This document shows positions 51,903-62,035 of a stretch of DNA of 64,000 bases, one piece after another. Made by a program: the position numbers and the translations under genes. The first letter of the stretch is position 1, and each line of letters opens with the position of its first letter. The DNA is from Stromatinia cepivora (Eukaryota; Ascomycota; Leotiomycetes; Helotiales; Sclerotiniaceae): contig RCTD01000029.1 of NCBI GenBank assembly GCA_014898415.1, forward strand, positions 186,001 to 250,000. The letters run 5' to 3'. Below the pieces are notes generated by a model that was not told the origin of the DNA, searched no databases, and saw nothing but the letters and a program-made list of their open reading frames with translations.

Positions 51903-52118
51903 TTAGAATTGTAATATAAATTGAAGGCTGCAATCCGATATTATAATATTAAGGGGATTATAATATTGATATATATGGTAAAGATATAATTGTATTTGAA
52001 TTCGAGTATCGATTGATTTATAATAAGGTATGAAGATAGTTTGTTTCGTCAATTGATCAATAATGATTAAAACATTATTATATCTGTATTTATCTTTATT
52101 AAAGTTGTAATAATCCAT
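51903..52118 (-). pseudogene. Element B integrase fragment
   Basis: Stop-free piece of an integrase core: NNVLIIIDQLTKQTIFIPYY followed by IIISDCSLQF. The first catalytic Asp is retained (IIID), but the usual D-R-G after the second reads D-C-S. Flanking stops end the frame. Confidence 0.8.
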
Positions 52119-52982
52119 AATGATATATTACCATACTCAATTAGAAATCGAAAATGGATATAATAAATCAGGGGTACGATTGTATAGAACGGAATTGCGT
52201 TTATAAGTATAACAATTATATATATATTTGATTACAATATTATACATTCTAGACCAATAGTATTATTGAAATAATAAAAGATAAGTTTTGTTTGTACCAA
52301 GATAAACAATAGAAATGGAATTATAGGTTTCATAAATCAGATAAGTTCGAAAATTGTTAACGTCAGATACCATCAAATGGTCATTGTAAAACAAAAGGTC
52401 ATTTTGGAGTAATATATATTTATGACCTTGGGTAACTTATATTCTGAATATTAACAAGCTATTTATAATTTTATTTACTTCGATGATACAATTAATTAGA
52501 TCGAATCGAAAAACGATTTCATTCAAATCGATATTAGTAATCGCTGTTTCGTCTGGGTAATGCTTTCGTAAAGCTTTTTTCATGATTTCGATATCAATTT
52601 GATTATCTTTAATAAACTATTGAAAACGATTCTTCTTCTTAATATAATTTTGGAAGTCTAATTTGTTAATTCGATAGATTAAAGTATCAATGAAAGGGTT
52701 ATCTTTTCTAGAGCGATATATAATAATGAAATTATAATCGATTAGAACTTTTGTCTAGTGAATTTATCAGATATTGAGAGTTTTAGTAATCATGAAATAT
52801 TTGAGGGCTTTATAATCAGTATAAATCTTGATTTTATATAATAAACCAGCAAATTCCATTCTTCAATAATTGAAAGATCGAATAATTGATAATATTTCCT
52901 TGTTATAAATTTTGTAGTTCAATTTAGCAACAACCATAATCTTGGAGAAATAAACTATAGGAAACCAATCTTTGTTATACTA

Positions 52983-53171
52983 TTATAATAATATATTAGC
53001 AATTATTTTATCGGATACGTTTGTTTCGAGTATATAGGGGAATCGATGATTATAATATTGTAGAAACGGAGCGGAGATAAACTTTTTCTTCAAGATATTG
53101 AATGTGTTTTGGTATACTTCGTCGAATACGAATTTAACGTTTGCTTTAATGAATTCGTTGAAAGGTTTCAT
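52983..53171 (-). pseudogene. Element B RT connection/RNase H start
   Basis: FNEFIKANVKFVFDEVYQNT then LKKKFISAPFL and FPYILETNVSD. The RNase H opening motif (family E-T-D-A-S-D) has its first Asp changed to Asn. Confidence 0.8.
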
Positions 53172-53372
53172 TATTATACTATAATCCTTAATGAATTATT
53201 AATAAAAATTGCAAAAATCAAGGAATGATTGGATTCTTTTTATTGTTATTGGAAAGGTCCAATTTTCAATTATTTTAATCTTTTCAAGATTTATCTTTAT
53301 TCCTTTAATAAAGATAATAAAGTTCAAATATTTAATATATATAATGTTGAATTTGTATTTCTTAAGATCCGT

Positions 53373-53774
53373 TTATAGATTAATGGTTTTTAATCGTTCG
53401 AGAATTAGTTTAATATAAGTTTGATATTCTTCTTCGTTTTTGAAATAGATTAAAATATTGTTGAGATATATTATATAAAAGATATTTAAATAATCAAATA
53501 GAATATCATTTATATAACACTGATAGATTGCAGAACTATTTGTTAATCCAAATGATACGATTTTGTATTTGTATGATCTGTATCGGATTCGGAAAATAAT
53601 ATACTTTTCTGAAGTAGGATTTATTTTTATATGATAGAAAACTTGACGAATATCGAATTTGGTAAAGACCTTAGTACTGGAAAACCGAGAAAATGTTTCG
53701 TCGATCAAAAAAAGGGGATATCGATCTTTATACATCAAGGAATTCAATAATCTGAAGTCTATACAAAATTTCAA
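53373..53774 (-). pseudogene. Element B reverse transcriptase fragment
   Basis: The RT palm is readable over 133 residues: CIDFRLLNSLMYKDRYPLFL, FTKFDIRQVFYHIKI, SFGLTNSSAIYQ, then IIYLNNILIYF. The catalytic YxDD box is YLNN; both aspartates are asparagine, the G-to-A outcome of RIP. Ends in a stop. Confidence 0.9.
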
Positions 53775-54653
53775 ATTACCATTAGGTTTTTTGACGAATA
53801 GAATAGATACAATATAAAGGACTTAATTAAATTCAATGAAATCTTTGCTAAAGTTATCCGTAATATATTCTTTAACAATTTTCAATTATTCTAAGGATAT
53901 TTTGTAAAGTGAATTATAATGTAAGATTTGTTCTCCTTTGTTTTTTAATATAATTTTATAATTATAAGATCGATTAGAAAACAAAATGTTTAATTCATAT
54001 TTAGAAAAGGTTCGATGATATTGTCGATATTTAGATAATATTTCAGATTCTAAATCGATTTTGGTTAATATTCGATCGAGTTTCTCTTAAACTTTTGTAT
54101 TCTTGAATTCGGTTAGGGTAATTAGTATTCTTTCTTTTGTATATCGTTTGTTTTGTTGAAAGTTTATTATATCATTGAGTTCTTTTAGAATAATGGTAAA
54201 AAGTTCAGTTTGTTTATTTCTCTTGTATTCTAATTGGAATTTATCGGGTTTGAGTGTATATAGATCGAGGACTTTAGGTGATATATAGGGGAGGTATTTG
54301 TAGATTTATAGTGGTGGTATGATTAATTGGAAAAGAGATGGATTAAACTTGAAAGGAATTGGGATTTCTTTTTTTTTAATAAAAGTTTATATTGTGTTTA
54401 TATTTGAAGGTTTTTGTTATATATTATTAATTATAATTGATCTGTTTAGTTGTGAATTTTTTCGATTCCAATATTCTTTGAATTAATTATTTTATCGATC
54501 AATATCTTGTTAAACTAATCAATCGATCTTTTATTTGTAAAGGGATAATTGAGTAACGAAAAGATTATTCGAATAGGAGATGGTACAGGGTTTCTTTTTA
54601 GGCCATTCAAGATGTTTATTAAAGCAATCGAACTTCGTTCGAGTTTTTGATAA

Positions 54654-54974
54654 TTAAAGTCTACCTAAAATAACATTATAACTCTTTAATTCAATAATAA
54701 AGAAAGGGACAAAAGATTGTTCACAACTATCGATCGTTAAATTAAAGAATATGAAATGAGTAATAGCATGGCCTTGTATACCATTATATTCTTTAATTTC
54801 AATTGAAACTTCAAACGGTATAATTCTAAATTTAAATATAAAAAATAAACAAGTAAGGAGTATGGTATTAATAAAAACAAATCTATTTACTTCAAAGTCA
54901 ATAAATGCTTTTGATTGATAAGTGTAATCATTTTTCGAAAGGTTGCAGGGGAATATGAGTGCTTCTCTTCCCAT
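54654..54974 (-). pseudogene. Element B aspartic protease fragment
   Basis: Retropepsin-like segment: KAFIDFEVNRFVFINT, where the family has D-S-G-A, and a C-terminal NVILGRL block. The active-site triad is destroyed by substitutions while the frame is still open. Confidence 0.75.
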
Positions 54975-55033
54975 AAGTTTAGTTAAATCAAGAAATCTTA
55001 TATCCTGTATAACATTTAGAATAGAAACGGAAT

Positions 55034-55252
55034 CTAAACGTTTGGTTTTAAACGCTTTTCTTCTTCTAAACGAGCATTCTGTATAACTTCAGTTGTAGCT
55101 TTTGAATTGAAGTCTTCTTCAACATCCCGATATTCTTCGAATTCTTCTGTTTCTTTTTGTACCATCTCGATCTCATTGAAGTTATCGATACGAGGCGTCG
55201 ATGTATGTACTGCTCTAAGAGAGGGAAAGGGTGATAAACGTTTAAAGTTCAA
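55034..55252 (-). pseudogene. Element B gag C-terminal or gag-protease linker fragment
   Basis: A charged Glu/Lys-rich stretch (FEEYRDVEEDFNSK) immediately upstream of the protease. No zinc knuckle is visible. Assigned by position. Confidence 0.5.
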
Positions 55253-56758
55253 ATAGTTATTGAATGTAATGGGGCCGGTGTATCCGGGAGGGGTATTCCA
55301 GGGTGAAAATGATTTCGGGAATATAGAGATTCCAAAATTGGAATTGTTAGAATTCCGAAAGGGTTGTAAGGGGTTTGTAGTAACCGTTGGTTTGCAAATA
55401 GCTATAGAAACTTCTCAATCAATATAATATCAGTTTCGTTTTTGTAATAAAACTTTATTTTGATTTACTCTAATAAATATATTTATGAATTCTTCTGTAA
55501 TCTTGTAATCCTTAATAGGTATTATTATTACTTGCAAAAGAAAATCGGAAATCTTCTATTCGAAATCCTTGAATAAAACCTTATCATCAATAATCTCTAC
55601 TTGGGTAACAAATAATCTGAACTTTCTATACTATTCTAGGAAATTGCTATATCGAATTGTATTAGGTATAATCTATATCTTGTATTAAAAGTGAGTATCA
55701 TCGATTTCGATCGGGTTCCGATAGATCGTTGCAAATTGTTCGATCAATTCGAGTACTATGAGTCGGGGTATTTGTACATAAAGAATATAATAATGTACTT
55801 ATATTTCCGATTCGATTTGGTTGATTACATATATATAGCGTTATATTTTACTTTTAAGTAATATAGTATACAGTTCGAATCGTTTTATAATCAATAATTG
55901 TTACAAACTAATTTTAAATTCAATACTATTGTTAAGTTTAGTAGTAAGATTTGTGGGTTTTGGTATATATACATCTTATTATAAGTTATAACTGATACAG
56001 GAATACAATCTTGATTAATTAGATTGGTTTTTTGAATAAAAAAACCCCTGATTATTAAATGAATCGTCACTTTCTGAAAGAAAAGGAGAATCCTTAGAAA
56101 ACTTTTAATAATCAAATCGTCTAATCGAAATTTTCTTTCTCTAATTTCAGGATTTTCAGGTTTGTTTGAATAAAGATCCTTGAATTTCGATTGAAAGAAT
56201 AAGGGGAATCCTAGGTATTGCTGTTGACCTGAATGCTTATGTAGGTATCATTTGGGGTTCAAAAAAAGGTTATACTATTGCAAAACTCGTTGTTATTATA
56301 ACTTTCAATTATTGATTTTTCTTTTTCAAATTCATAATCATTGCATAAAGATCTTGTAATTGTAATGATAATTCGAAAGAAGCAATTAAATTATTGGGAG
56401 CATCGGTTTTATATATTAAAATCTTCTCTTTATCAATCTTCTTTCTTCCAATAATAACATTATCTAATTCTGTATTTATATTTTCTTCGAAGAATTGTTG
56501 AAATAATTAAGGAGAAGAAAAGGGTTTCTTAGAATATACTTTCGAAAATTCGGAGTGTATAGAAGGAAGAGTTTGTTATATTGTAAAAGTGATGGTACAC
56601 TTCTAAAGGTATTTATATCTTCGTCGATTAAATCGGAATAGATCTTTTTCCTCTGGGTATAATATTTGTAAAAGTTTATCTAAGAAGATATTATTAAAAT
56701 AAAATATTATTTGGGAAGTTATTAAATAGCCGGACATTTGTAAATAAATTATAGATAA

Positions 56759-57040
56759 TATAATACACAAGAATTATAATAAAGCTAAATAAACAAGATC
56801 AATTATATTCTTTAGAATTTATAACTGAAGAACTATGATTTGTAAAAAACGATTAGATATATATACACAAATATTCATTTATAAGTTACAGAGTTATATA
56901 TATATATTATTAGAATCACCATTTTACTATACTAAATCGTATGAATCGTAATGTATATATATAGACAATCAGCTTATCAATGGACGTAGGAGATAAGAGG
57001 TATCACGTGGTTAGCCTCCTGTGGTTCACGATTCGTGACA
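56759..57040 (-). repeat. Element B 5' LTR (282 bp)
   Basis: Ends ATTCGTGACA, followed by CAAAA. Its start is mutated to TATAATACACAAGAA where the partner reads TGTGACGCACAAGAG. Confidence 0.92.
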
Positions 57041-57045
57041 CAAAA

Positions 57046-57740
57046 TATAATTAGGTTTGTCTGATTGAGTATCAAAAGGGCTAAAAACATTAATAATATT
57101 AAGATTGCTAATATCCATTGAATCGTAATTCCAAAAATAGGATGGATTTTGCAATATATATAGGACTCTAAATTCATTAAAGTAGAATGATACAGAGAAT
57201 CCATTCGTTATACAAACAGTTAGTTATTGTATAATTTAAACAAAGTCGGGATAGGAATAAGGAAGAGAAAGCTATTGAGAAAGACGATTTCTAAAAGTAA
57301 CATTGAATCCATTATAAAAGATTGAGATTTTATTTGAATCAGATCAATTCTGATCTTTGGCTTTGTAAAAAATCCTTTTGAATTTTGTAATATAGATATA
57401 TAAAGAATCAATTCTTTGTTTGAAAATGAATAACTTATCTTTGGCTTCTTGAACTTTATTTGGATTGTTGTAAATATATATGAATTGATCCAGGATCGTT
57501 ATATAATTTAAAGGAATATTTTGATTAAAAGAAGAAAGCTGAAGTAGTATTATAATTTGTATATAAGATTCGAGATTGAAATAAATATAATAAAATTGAA
57601 TTGTAGAATTGCCAATCGCAATACCGTCTACTTATAGTTTCGCTCGAATCGAAGGAAACCAGATATCGAACTTTTGAGAGCTATCATTGAACTTTTCAGG
57701 ATCAGGGAGAGAGGATTTCGGATAAGAAAGAATATAAGCA
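57046..57740 (-). pseudogene. RIP-degraded gag of element A2
   Basis: Minus-strand sequence aligns with the A1 gag region (for example MDSLYHSTLMNLESYIYCKI and ILYISILQNSKGFFTKPKIR, each also present in A1 in the matching frame). Broken by stops. Confidence 0.75.
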
Positions 57741-58017
57741 ACAAGAATGTATTCGAGAATCAGAAAATATAAGAATAAGATTTCATCCCACTAACAAATC
57801 ACTTTGCTATAAAGTTCTGCAATCGCAAGGTTTATCGAATCATAATCTATAACTTAGAAATTAAGGATAAGAAAAAAAACAACACCTTCGAATAATATCA
57901 AAAAGATCCATAAACAAATAAAAAAGTATAAATAATATACTTAAATAGAAACAAATAAAGTATATATAAATATATACAAATATTATTTCATTTTTTATCT
58001 GAAAAAGCTTTTAATAA

Positions 58018-58167
58018 TATAACAAACCTAACAAACATTTAAAGATCAACCTTAGAATTAAAAGCTACAAAATTAAAGAGAGTATACTACAAAGCTATAT
58101 ATATGATCAACTCGAAGCTTAGTACTGTACTAGCCCGATCGGACGCGATCACGTGTATCTCGTGACA
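58018..58167 (-). repeat. A2 LTR, 5' LTR (150 bp)
   Basis: Ends GTGTATCTCGTGACA, followed by AATCG. Its left terminus is mutated to TATAACAAACC. Confidence 0.9.
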
Positions 58168-58388
58168 AATCGGACCTCGAACGGCTAACGCTCGAGATCG
58201 ATTATATCTGTATTTAATATATATAATCTCTTCGAGATTATCGATCTTTCGATTATTAATTATAGATTCTAAAGAATAATTGAACCTTGATTTATTAGCT
58301 TTTTACGGTAATTGCGTCATAATCTCTTTATTCGTTTTATATTCTCTTTTTATAAATATATTACTAAATATCGTATATAGTCTCTATA

Positions 58389-58613
58389 TAAATAAATATA
58401 ATAAATATAATAAATATAATAAATATAATAAATATAATAAATATAATAAATATAATAAATATAATAAATATAATAAATATAATAAATATAATAAATATAA
58501 TAAATATAATAAATATAATAAATATAATAAATATAATAAATATAATAAATATAATAAATATAATAAATATAATAAATATAATAAATATAATATATATAAT
58601 AAATATAATAAAT
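58389..58613. repeat. 9-bp minisatellite (TAAATATAA)n, about 25 units
   Basis: Nearly perfect units with a single TATATATAA variant near 58590. One frame stays open through the array and encodes a Lys-Tyr-Asn repeat; I regard this as an artefact. Confidence 0.93.
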
Positions 58614-59754
58614 CTTATTATATTTAATTGAGATTGAAATTGAAATTATTGATATTAATTATTTATTTATTTCTTTTTTTTAATAAATTCTAATTGATTT
58701 TTTGAATTTTCTATTGAAAAAGTTGAAAAGTATTTGATATTACGAGTATTTTATAAAATTAATTAAAAACGAAGAAGAAAAAAATAATATATAATTCTTT
58801 CTATAGATTAAATAGTTTTTGAAATAAAGATTTATAATTTTATTTAAATAAAGAAAAATTATATAAAGAATATTTCTCTTTAATTCTATATTCGTAAATC
58901 CTTACGAATATAACGACTTCATATACAAAGGGAAACATTCTGTAAAACTATGTTACTCAATATAATAATTTTAAGATTAAATATTGTGAAATCTATTATA
59001 ATAATACAGGCCCTGGAGTTAGAACAATCTCTGCCCTGATTCGTTATAGTCTTCAATCCAGGAATACCTCGTCAAGAACATATATTAGGAACTTTGATGT
59101 TCAGAAAGCATGATTGGTGATTGAATAGAAAGGAATGTGAATCTGAGGCGAATAGAAAGCAGAGTGTGGGCCGAAACTGAAACAGAGCTGAATAAAAAGT
59201 AATTCTGAAACTCTAGATACCTCGAACCTACAAGCCAACACTTATCCCACTTCTCTAGCTAGTATTTTTGCCATCCAAATACACTTTTAGACCACCTCTA
59301 GGTAAACAGGATACTCTATAGAATTATGAAGGCGGAAGGTTAATTGTATATTCTTGCTCTCGTGCATAGACTGCGTATGGATTCCTTTCAATCGAATTAG
59401 TCACTTCATATCTCATGATTCATTTTAGTGTTCATCGTCTCTCAAATGCCGTCTTCGTGAGAGTTCGCAATGGCCAGACGATGACCAAATCGTATGCTCA
59501 TGAATTCATTCGCTGCATCTAAGCGAGTGATGAGAGCTCAAACTCACCTGGCTGAAGCTCTCTTAGATCATGCCTAGCCTCTCCTATAACATCATCGAAG
59601 AAAAATTTTCTTGGGCACCATATCGAAAGATAAAGTGTCACATCATTAGGAGGAAGTGCCATATCATATGAACTTCTCATTATTAGCAACTTCTAAGCTT
59701 CCAGGATCCGAATACTAAGTCCGGGGAAAACCACGGTAGATGTGCTGGCAGAAC
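58614..59754. other. Island edge and 3' flank of the kinase gene
   Basis: AT-rich up to about 59000, then ordinary composition. No gene recognised; includes the probable 3' untranslated region of the minus-strand kinase. Confidence 0.5.
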
Positions 59755-61612
59755 TCACAAATCATACGTGATAACATCATTCCACTCAAATCTGGTCGAG
59801 TCCTTGATTGTATAGGTTTTATCATACACGTATGCGGGGCGTGTCGAAGGGACGCGAGAGCACTGAATTGCAGCGGAGATGTATATCCCCCGATCTCGAA
59901 ACTTCTTCAATAATTTTGGGTTGTCAACCACGGTGACACTGATAACTGAGTCGATCATGTAAGTCAAAGAATTCTAAGGGGTGTTCAGACGTACTGGTGA
60001 ATCTCAAAGTCCCACTAAGAAATCCATGTTTAGGTTTTGGAGGAATCCTAGACTTTTCAACCTCCCGTCTATCTGACGTGGATCTCCCTTCCCTCATTCG
60101 TAGGCTTGCGGATGAAATGTTTTTTTCTGATTTGGATCGATGTTCTGTTCTGAAAGGCGATTCATTCCTACGTGAACCAGTGTTTCTGCTACCTGACGAG
60201 CTACTGTTGAGAGTGTGACCTCCCCAACTCCCGTCGTTTTCATTCTCGACGTTTTCATTCTCGTCGTTTTCATTCTCGTCGTTTTCATTCTCGTCGTTTT
60301 CATTCTCGTCGTTTTCATTCTCGACGTTTTCATTCTCGTCGTCATCAACTTGATCGTCGCCATTAACGTTGGAAGAAGGATAATTGCCGGTCCTCTCGCG
60401 ATCTGTGGTTTTTAGAGATTTTATTGGGGACTTTTGAGTGCGAGAAGAATGCGATGAGGTATGTATGCTGCGAGACCTTAGAGGAAGTGATGGAGAACTT
60501 TGGGTGGGCAGGGAGTGCTTTATAGGAATTTGAGTATGCCTGGAATCTTTATGAATCCAAGAATCCTCCAGCAATTCGATCGCCGTCGAACGAGCCTTTG
60601 GATCTGGCACTAAAGCTCTCTTGATAAATGCAATACCTCCTTCACTTGCACAAAACCTCAAAGGGTTTTCAGGAAAGGGTCCCCCCTTGCAGAACGTTCG
60701 ACGATCGGCAGGCTTTGGGAATGGGAGTCTAAAAGCCATCATCTCATAAGCCATGCAGGCGAATGACCATATATCGACCGCATTCGTGTATATGCTACTT
60801 TCTTCCTCTGCTGATTCCATGTCGATACAGACTTCGGGCGCAATGTAGCCTGGAGTTCCCGTACCAGTCTGTAATACAGTATCATTGGTTGAGCGCTTGG
60901 TAAGTCCAAAATCTCCGATTTTGATCCACCAGTTGGGTGATTTCTGGGCTACTAAAATGTTCTACACAGGGCCTGAAGTCAGCAATGGTAGGATGCCAGG
61001 TCTGTCTCTCCAGAACTTATCATGAAGATGCATACACCAGGTTTTAGATCTCTGTGCGCAAACTCTCTTTCATGCATACTTGCTAGTCCTTCCAGAACCT
61101 GAATGCATATTATTTGAACATCTTTCTCCCTCATCGTATTTTCATCGATGAAATTATCCAGGGAACCCAATGGAAAGTATTCCATCGCAAGAAATACTGA
61201 CTCATCATTTTCGAACCATCCGAAAAACTGTACGAAAACTTTTTCTCTAGCAAACTTTAAAAAAAATCGTTAGACACACAGGACTGGAATGTATAGCAAA
61301 TTCGTCTCTAACCTCTTCTCTCGAGAATTGTATCAATGCAACCAACTCTTTTTTGTAATCAACCCCATCCCGTCTCATCTTGTATTTCTTCAGCTCCTTC
61401 ACGGCTCTCTTGCCATCACCGTTTACTTCTCCTTGCAGGCTGACTTTTCCAAACCCGCCGTGGCCTAAAGTTCCCTCATTCTGCCATTCTTCGACGATTT
61501 CTTTTCTACGTCTTCCGTTTTCCCAGTCTGCTTGATATGAGGTATGGATAAAATTAGGACCATCAAATGATGTTTGGAGTTTCCAGTCGTTCAGGTTGCC
61601 TAGAATGGACAT
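59755..61612 (-). CDS. Ser/Thr protein kinase with Asn-Glu repeat linker
   Basis: Predicted 558 aa. Exons (minus): 61612-61313, 61254-61036, 60961-59995 and 59945-59755; phases fit. The kinase domain (about 44-285) keeps every catalytic motif: glycine loop GHGGFG (50-55), Lys72 in RAVKELKK, HRDLKPG (167-173) followed by NILV, DFG (190-192) and APE (214-216). Then comes a low-complexity Ser/Arg/Thr linker with seven ENEND/ENENV repeats, and a C-terminal segment with VTVVDNPKLLKKFRDRGIYI that I do not recognise. Start: the first ATG of the frame (MSILGNLNDW). It diverges 423 bp from the HeLo-pseudokinase gene, suggesting shared control. Its upstream pathway is unknown; closest by eye to fungal CAMK/ULK-type or lineage-specific kinases, not assignable here. 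Confidence 0.85.
60236..60340. repeat. 15-bp coding minisatellite, seven units
   Basis: Exactly seven units of GTTTTCATTCTCG(T/A)C within the kinase gene, encoding ENEND (five) or ENENV (units one and six) on the minus strand. The length is divisible by 3, so copy number can change without a frameshift. Confidence 0.95.
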
Positions 61613-62035
61613 TTCGATGTTTATGATTTGACACGATAATATGCTGATCACAGCCTCGTGGCATCAAATCTTTCGTGTTAGCTCTGGGTATTTATGTTAA
61701 GTAAGTAACATGCTGACAGAATCTAGGAACAAGACAGAAGGGACTGTCCTCCGAAATCTTGGGCGAAGTTCTAGACTAGTAAAGATGACATGAGAGCTGC
61801 GTGGCAGGTCTGTGGGTCTAAACATTATAATTAGATGAGACTCGCTATGTGGCCCCGTAGATACTACCTCTACAGGGTTTATGTGCAGTGAATAATAATA
61901 GACGAGTCATTTTGCATAACTAAATTGTAAGCCGAATAACCGGAGCCGCTTCACCTATAAACAAAGGTAGGAATTTATTTCTCAAACTACATCTAGTCGG
62001 TTTGGCTACACAAGACCACACAAATCGTTCCAAAC
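61613..62035. promoter_or_regulatory. Shared divergent promoter of the kinase pair
   Basis: 423 bp separate the two opposed start codons. No specific element is claimed. A single intergenic region must serve both genes. Confidence 0.6.

Larger units (their letters stand above)
49968..57040 (-). mobile_element. Ty3/Gypsy retrotransposon B, 7,073 bp, RIP-inactivated
   Basis: Two LTRs of identical length (282 bp: 49968-50249 and 56759-57040) with target duplication CAAAA at 49963-49967 and 57041-57045. On the minus strand the order is gag/nucleocapsid tail (about 55.2 kb), protease, RT, RNase H, integrase, the Ty3/Gypsy order. The domains are separated by stops and carry mutated catalytic residues. 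The LTRs have diverged mainly by transitions, with the 5' LTR (56759-57040) more A/T-rich. A solo LTR of the same family lies at 11807-12052. Confidence 0.95.
49414..58167 (-). mobile_element. LTR element A2: gag-only element split by Gypsy element B
   Basis: LTRs are 150 bp each (49414-49563 and 58018-58167), target duplication AATCG at 49409-49413 and 58168-58172. Interior segments 49564-49967 and 57041-58017 align with the two ends of A1's interior; subtracting element B and its extra CAAAA leaves 1,676 bp, essentially the 1,680 bp of A1. The gag is readable on the minus strand at 57046-57740. The polypurine tract appears on plus as CTACCCCCCCCCTTCT just inside the left LTR. Confidence 0.93.
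49372..58321 (+). mobile_element. Element C2: solo-LTR-like element split by A2
   Basis: The left part (49372-49413) begins TATCACAGGTTGAAGG and the right part (58173-58321) ends TTGCGTCATA; both match C1. The target duplication ATCTC occurs at 49367-49371 and 58322-58326. Net length without the nested A2 and its duplicated AATCG is 191 bp. Both terminal CA/TG bases are transition-mutated. Confidence 0.85.

Noticed and set aside
58389..58613. Possible CRISPR-like array
   Set aside because: Regular repeats without unique spacers, in a eukaryotic genome; a simple minisatellite.
58280..58627. 115-codon frame with Lys-Tyr-Asn repeats
   Set aside because: Direct translation of the 9-bp minisatellite running from C2's right end; no conserved domain.
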